DNA from: Tangfeifania sp.
GTDB lineage: Bacteria > Bacteroidota > Bacteroidia > Bacteroidales > Prolixibacteraceae
Length of the DNA: 25,805 bases
Direction of reading: 5' to 3'
Assembly: GCA_018400515.1 (NCBI GenBank)
Contig: JAGYMR010000010.1
Location: forward strand, 1-25,805
Shown: positions 22,396 to 25,805 of the stretch, one piece after another
How the letters are laid out: the number at the start of each line of letters is the position of its first letter
Position numbering within the stretch: position 1 is the first letter of the stretch
The notes under the pieces: generated by a model
What the model was told of the DNA's origin: nothing
What the model saw: only the letters and a program-made list of their open reading frames with translations
The model's database searches: none
Position numbers and translations under genes: made by a program

Positions 22396-23016
22396 TCACT
22401 CCTCATTCCTGTTATTGTTCCAGAACTTATCCAGCCACTCCGCTTTTCCGGTACCGGGAGGAACCTCCTCGTCCTGCCCTCCTTCAGAAAAATCAACATC
22501 GCCGTTAACAAGCATGTGAACCGCCCGCAGCAAATTTACCAGCCGTTGCCCCCAGAAATCTTCAAAGTGAATCACACACTCCGAAAGGGCGTCGTTCATA
22601 ATTGCTTCGTCGCCCATGCTGTAATTTTTCAGGAAATCTTTCAAATCCTGGAAAATATCCATTAAACTCTCCGAAATGCTGGCAGTGACTGTCTCTTCTC
22701 CAAACTGAATGTTCGGATCAAAAACTTCGTAATAATTGTCGTGTTCTCCCAGTGCTTGCAGCCAGCGCTGATGCAGAAGATTGTAATCCATTTCAGTGAC
22801 AAATTTTTCCAGCGCTTCATCCAGCATCTTTTCCGTTTTGGGAAGCAGGGTGGCTTTGAGATAAAGCAGCGGCAAAATGCGCTGAAGTTTCTTCAGACGC
22901 TCGCTAACAGGCGTCTCATTAACTTTTTCCACCGTGCTGCAGAACTCATTGGCCACCGTGACAAACTCGACCACATTTTTTGAATATACCAGCTGATTAT
23001 AATCTGTCCCGCTCAT
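22396..23016 (-). CDS. DUF5063 domain protein
   Basis: A 206-residue, acidic, mostly helical cytosolic protein. The pattern 'VVEFVTVANEFCSTVE' at the N-terminus, 'LKKLQRILPLLYLKATLLP' in the middle and a C-terminal half with 'FGEETVTASISESLMDIFQDLKDFL' fit DUF5063, a Bacteroidota family of unknown function. The C-terminus (about 178-206) is a polar tail likely to be disordered. It leads the minus-strand run with the exonuclease and rlmI-like genes, a pairing that suggests, but does not show, a nucleic acid-related role. Confidence 0.82.
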   Translation of the reverse strand: MSGTDYNQLVYSKNVVEFVTVANEFCSTVEKVNETPVSERLKKLQRILPLLYLKATLLPKTEKMLDEALEKFVTEMDYNLLHQRWLQALGEHDNYYEVFDPNIQFGEETVTASISESLMDIFQDLKDFLKNYSMGDEAIMNDALSECVIHFEDFWGQRLVNLLRAVHMLVNGDVDFSEGGQDEEVPPGTGKAEWLDKFWNNNRNEE

Positions 23017-23345
23017 TATGTACCCAATATTATTTAAGCAATTATTGTCCCTTTTTCCTCTTTGGAAAAAACCGGCTGGATGCTTCCCTGAAAGTCGGAG
23101 AGCGTTGAATCCTTTTTCGTATTCCGGAAAAACCGGTTGAATCTTTTCTTTTTTATAAATCAGTGCAAAAGTAAAAAAGATTTTTAAGAATGCTTGGGCG
23201 ATCTTCTTATCGACAGACCGGAACAGGATCCGGGGAACCTGCCTCCGGCGGAAAAAAACAGCACGCCCGGAAAGGTCTTCCCCGGAAAGAGAGCGTTCTC
23301 AGCAGTTAAGCGTTGCAGAAACCATCCGCCCGGCAAGTGCCCGTT
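23017..23345. other. Intergenic region between recQ and DUF5063 genes (329 bases)
   Basis: Both flanking genes are on the minus strand. The half next to recQ (23200-23345) is GC-rich with several short complementary segments around CCGG and GGAA/TTCC but no clean stem plus T-run. The half next to DUF5063 is AT-rich and carries the -7 box at 23166-23173. I see no coding frame with supporting signals on either strand. Confidence 0.45.
23166..23173 (-). promoter_or_regulatory. Candidate -7 box for the DUF5063 operon
   Basis: Minus-strand TACTTTTG is an exact TAnnTTTG match and has the same eight bases as the -7 box proposed for the DUF5060 gene. No TTG lies at the usual -33 distance. The implied leader is about 145 bases. 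Confidence 0.35.
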
Positions 23346-25250
23346 TCACGCTTCGTTCCACTCCATTTTTCCATCCACCCGCAGGCGGATCCGGTGATTA
23401 TCAATAAGCCATTTCACCACTTCGCGCATTTTCTCCTGATCCCCTTTCAATTGAAGCAAAAGCTGTTCATACACCGCCGGCGTTTCAAGAATCTTCTGAA
23501 CCTGCCTGCTGATCTCCGCAAACTCAAAGGAGCTCAGGTGCATACGATTCACTGTCTGGCATACATCGCAGGTACCGCAATCGGGCGATCCGGTCTCGCC
23601 AAAATAATCCAGCAACAGCCGGCTCCGGCAGGTTGTCTCGGATGTGGCATAATGGATCACCGCCCGGATCCGGTTTAAGAACTCCTTCTTCCGGTCATCG
23701 TAGTTCGCTTTGGAAATTTTCATCCGGGCGGGGGGAATGCGTTCCCTGCTGAAATAGATATAGGGGGTTCTGTTCCGCGGCACATAATCGAGGATCCCGG
23801 ATTTCCGGAGGTGTTTCAAATACATGTATACCGTCTCCTGATCAATCCCGGCCCGGCGGGCCAGCAGCTCCTCATCCACCGGGACATAGCCGCTGAATAG
23901 TCCGGAATACGAACGCAAGACCAGCTTAATAAAACCGTCCAGTTGCGCATTGGCCACCTGAAATTTGTAAAGATCATCCCGGGAAACCGGAAAAAAGATG
24001 CGCGAAGGGCTGTCGATCTCTTCGGTATAATCAAGGTACCCCTCCCGCTGCAGGATTTTCAGGCTGTTGTAGACCATGCGCTGCTGAAATTTATAGGCCT
24101 GCGAAAACTCCTGGAGACTGAACGAAAAAACCTGCCCCTTTCCAAATCCTACAGCAATTTGAAAATAGTTGCACAGGGCCTGGTAAATTTTCTTGATGGC
24201 CGGGATCTCAGGAAATGCGACCTTCACATGTTTTTTAAGTTTGGTGGTGTCGGCATCACTATAAAGCAGAACAGCCGCTGCTTTATTCCCGTCGCGCCCG
24301 GCCCTTCCTGCCTCCTGGAAATAGGCTTCCAGGGAATCGGGCGGATCCATGTGAATGACAAACCGTACATCCGGTTTGTCGATCCCCATGCCAAACGCAT
24401 TGGTAGCGACAATGACGCGGATCTTTCCTGTTAACCAGGCATCCTGCTTTTCGCTTCGCACCACCGTACTCAATCCCGCATGGTAAAAATCGGCTGCGAT
24501 CCCGTTTTTTTTCAGGGCATCCGCCACCTCGCGGGTCCCTTTCCGGCTGCGCACATAAACAATCCCTGCCCCTTTGACCTTCTGAAGGGTATCGAGCAGG
24601 TAACCCGCTTTATTCTCCCGCCGCCGCACCAGGTAGCTCAAATTTTCGCGCTGAAAAGACATTTTCAGAACGTTGGCCACCACAAAACCAAGTTTCTCCT
24701 GAATGTCTTTGGTCACTTGCAGAGTGGCGGTAGCGGTTAACGCAAGAAACGGCACGCCCGGAAGAACATCCCTGAGCGAAATAATGTTCATGTAACTGGG
24801 CCTGAAATCATACCCCCATTGTGAAATGCAATGCGCCTCATCAACGGTTACCAGGTTCACATCCATTTTTTCAAGACGCTCTTTAAAAAACGCCGAACTT
24901 AACCGTTCGGGTGAGATGTAAAGAAATTTGTAATCCCCCCACACCGCGTTATCGAGCGTGACTTTAATTTCATAAGGCGACATCCCGCTATGAATGGCCA
25001 GGGCCTTGATTCCTTTTTTCTGAAGGTTGTGGACCTGATCTTTCATCAGCGCTATCAAGGGTGTTATGACAATGCAGATACCTTCCCGCGACAACGAAAA
25101 AACCTGAAAGGTGATCGATTTTCCACCCCCCGTGGGCATTAACCCGAGGGTATCCTTTCCTTCGGAAACGGACGCAATGATCTCCCGCTGTAAAGGGCGG
25201 AACCGGGAATACCCCCAGAAGCGGCTTAATATTTTTGAAAAATCATCCAT
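23346..25250 (-). CDS. recQ: RecQ-family ATP-dependent DNA helicase
   Basis: A 634-residue 3'-5' helicase. Motifs appear in order: Gln-containing motif 0 'RFRPLQ' (16-21), Walker A 'TGGGKS' (40-45), Walker B 'DEAHCISQWG' (137-146), motif III 'LTATAT' (171-176), motif V 'ATNAFGMGIDKPDVR' (282-296) and motif VI 'QEAGRAGRDG' (312-321). The zinc-binding cysteines come late, at 541 ('CRSRLLLDYFGE'), 558, 561 and 564 ('CGTCDVC'), roughly 160 residues further than in E. coli RecQ. Helix-rich winged-helix-like sequence fills the space and there is no HRDC domain. I recall this layout from other Bacteroidota. The ATG at 25250 is preferred over a GTG at 25259. It is divergent from guaB. Confidence 0.93.
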   Translation of the reverse strand: MDDFSKILSRFWGYSRFRPLQREIIASVSEGKDTLGLMPTGGGKSITFQVFSLSREGICIVITPLIALMKDQVHNLQKKGIKALAIHSGMSPYEIKVTLDNAVWGDYKFLYISPERLSSAFFKERLEKMDVNLVTVDEAHCISQWGYDFRPSYMNIISLRDVLPGVPFLALTATATLQVTKDIQEKLGFVVANVLKMSFQRENLSYLVRRRENKAGYLLDTLQKVKGAGIVYVRSRKGTREVADALKKNGIAADFYHAGLSTVVRSEKQDAWLTGKIRVIVATNAFGMGIDKPDVRFVIHMDPPDSLEAYFQEAGRAGRDGNKAAAVLLYSDADTTKLKKHVKVAFPEIPAIKKIYQALCNYFQIAVGFGKGQVFSFSLQEFSQAYKFQQRMVYNSLKILQREGYLDYTEEIDSPSRIFFPVSRDDLYKFQVANAQLDGFIKLVLRSYSGLFSGYVPVDEELLARRAGIDQETVYMYLKHLRKSGILDYVPRNRTPYIYFSRERIPPARMKISKANYDDRKKEFLNRIRAVIHYATSETTCRSRLLLDYFGETGSPDCGTCDVCQTVNRMHLSSFEFAEISRQVQKILETPAVYEQLLLQLKGDQEKMREVVKWLIDNHRIRLRVDGKMEWNEA

Positions 25251-25352
25251 TGCCAGCACAAATTAAAAAATCTTTTTTACAGGTTCACTGTTTCCCCTTA
25301 TGAAAAAAAGAAAAACGTTGCCGATTCATTTTTTGGAGATTTTTTTGCCAGG

Positions 25353-25388
25353 AAAAATGTTTTATCAAAAAAATTGTTTAACATTTTT
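25353..25388. other. AT-rich inverted repeat in the recQ-guaB spacer
   Basis: AAAAATGTT (25353-25361) and AACATTTTT (25380-25388) are perfect complements around an 18-base spacer, with T's continuing after the right arm. It sits between the two divergent genes, about 60 bases upstream of the guaB -7 box, so it could be an operator or upstream element rather than a terminator. Confidence 0.33.
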
Positions 25389-25445
25389 TTCAAACTTCCA
25401 GGCTGCAATCCCAAATAAAATCAATCGTACTAACCTATTTTTTTG

Positions 25446-25453
25446 TAGTTTTG
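25446..25453 (+). promoter_or_regulatory. -7 promoter box for guaB
   Basis: TAGTTTTG is an exact TAnnTTTG match 31 bases before the guaB ATG, predicting a leader of about 25 bases. The -33 region (around 25422-25426) lacks a clear TTG. I see no purine riboswitch-like structure between this box and the start codon. Confidence 0.48.
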
Positions 25454-25484
25454 CGCTTTAATATAAATATAAAAACAGAAGCAC

Positions 25485-25805
25485 ATGTCATTTTTTTCTG
25501 AAAAAATAGCTTTTGAAGGGTTAACCTTTGATGACGTCCTGTTAGTTCCTTCGTTTTCAGAGGTTTTACCCCGCAATGTTGATCTCACCTCCCGGTTTTC
25601 GCGTTCCATCACTATCAATGCGCCTATCGTCACGGCTGCGATGGATACGGTTACAGAAAATAAAATGGCCATTGCCATTGCCCGTGAAGGAGGCATCGGG
25701 GTTATTCACAAAAATATGAACATTGAAGAACAGGCCCACCAGGTAACAACTGTAAAAAGGGCAGAAAACGGGATGATTTACGATCCGATTACCATTACGC
25801 GTGAA
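25485..25805 (+). CDS. guaB: IMP dehydrogenase, N-terminal part (runs off the window)
   Basis: The first 107 codons of IMP dehydrogenase, which oxidises IMP to XMP with NAD+ in the committed step of guanine nucleotide synthesis. The N-terminal signature is clear: '[18 protein letters not shown]', 'VDLTSRF', '[35 protein letters not shown]' (read in two parts at residues about 44-78) and then the lead into the CBS domains ('YDPITI'). The catalytic Cys loop lies beyond the right edge. The ATG at 25485 has no Shine-Dalgarno but follows an A-rich leader, as usual in Bacteroidota, and a -7 box is placed correctly upstream. Confidence 0.95.
   Translation, partial: MSFFSEKIAFEGLTFDDVLLVPSFSEVLPRNVDLTSRFSRSITINAPIVTAAMDTVTENKMAIAIAREGGIGVIHKNMNIEEQAHQVTTVKRAENGMIYDPITITRE

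Overview
The window looks like chromosomal DNA from a free-living or environmental member of the Bacteroidota (Bacteroidales/Marinilabiliales-like; the rank below phylum is inference). The grounds are a C-terminal type IX secretion (T9SS) sorting domain on a 1003-residue enzyme, a lipoprotein whose residues after the lipobox Cys resemble the Bacteroidota surface-export signal, several TAnnTTTG promoter -7 boxes in gene-free DNA, few Shine-Dalgarno sequences, and Bacteroidota-type families (DUF2807, DUF5063, WbqC, a RecQ with a displaced zinc module). An assimilatory APS reductase suggests growth where sulfate is the sulfur source. No rRNA, tRNA, insertion sequence, integrase, phage gene or CRISPR array was seen.

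Layout. (1) 1-1.7 kb: the end of a WbqC-like gene, converging on a minus-strand operon of an NlpC/P60 peptidase, a 30-residue membrane peptide (807-899) and a NUDIX hydrolase. (2) 2.0-8.0 kb: a PgpH-like HD membrane phosphodiesterase, a small lipoprotein, a surface-type S41 protease lipoprotein, a DUF2807 protein and a four-helix membrane protein. (3) 8.0-10.7 kb: a YqhD-type NADPH aldehyde reductase with a clear terminator, a class IV aminotransferase-fold enzyme and a conserved-looking protein of unknown function. (4) 10.7-19.7 kb: a carbohydrate-active group without a SusC/SusD pair: a secreted GH71/GH99-like enzyme with a CBM9-like module and T9SS tail; a divergent DUF5060 putative glycoside hydrolase; a secreted beta-lactamase-fold serine hydrolase; and a cytoplasmic GH65 phosphorylase/hydrolase. 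(5) 19.7-23.0 kb: a minus-strand run DUF5063, DEDDy 3'-5' exonuclease, RlmI-like rRNA methyltransferase and APS reductase, with a short palindromic repeat between the reductase and GH65. (6) 23.3 kb to the end: recQ divergent from guaB, which runs off the right edge.

How the genes fit together. Most genes are housekeeping or envelope genes in short operons. The 10.7-19.7 kb group is the most accessory part: two or three exported enzymes could act on an extracellular glycan and the GH65 enzyme could process an imported alpha-glucoside, but no transporter, sensor or regulator is present, so a shared pathway is inference. Gene ends are packed tightly: two convergent pairs overlap and two more are only 2 and 10 bases apart. 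I found no strong case for a wholly new system. The best leads are the micropeptide, the uncharacterised secreted glycosidase pair with its structured 457-base divergent control region, and the RecQ architecture.
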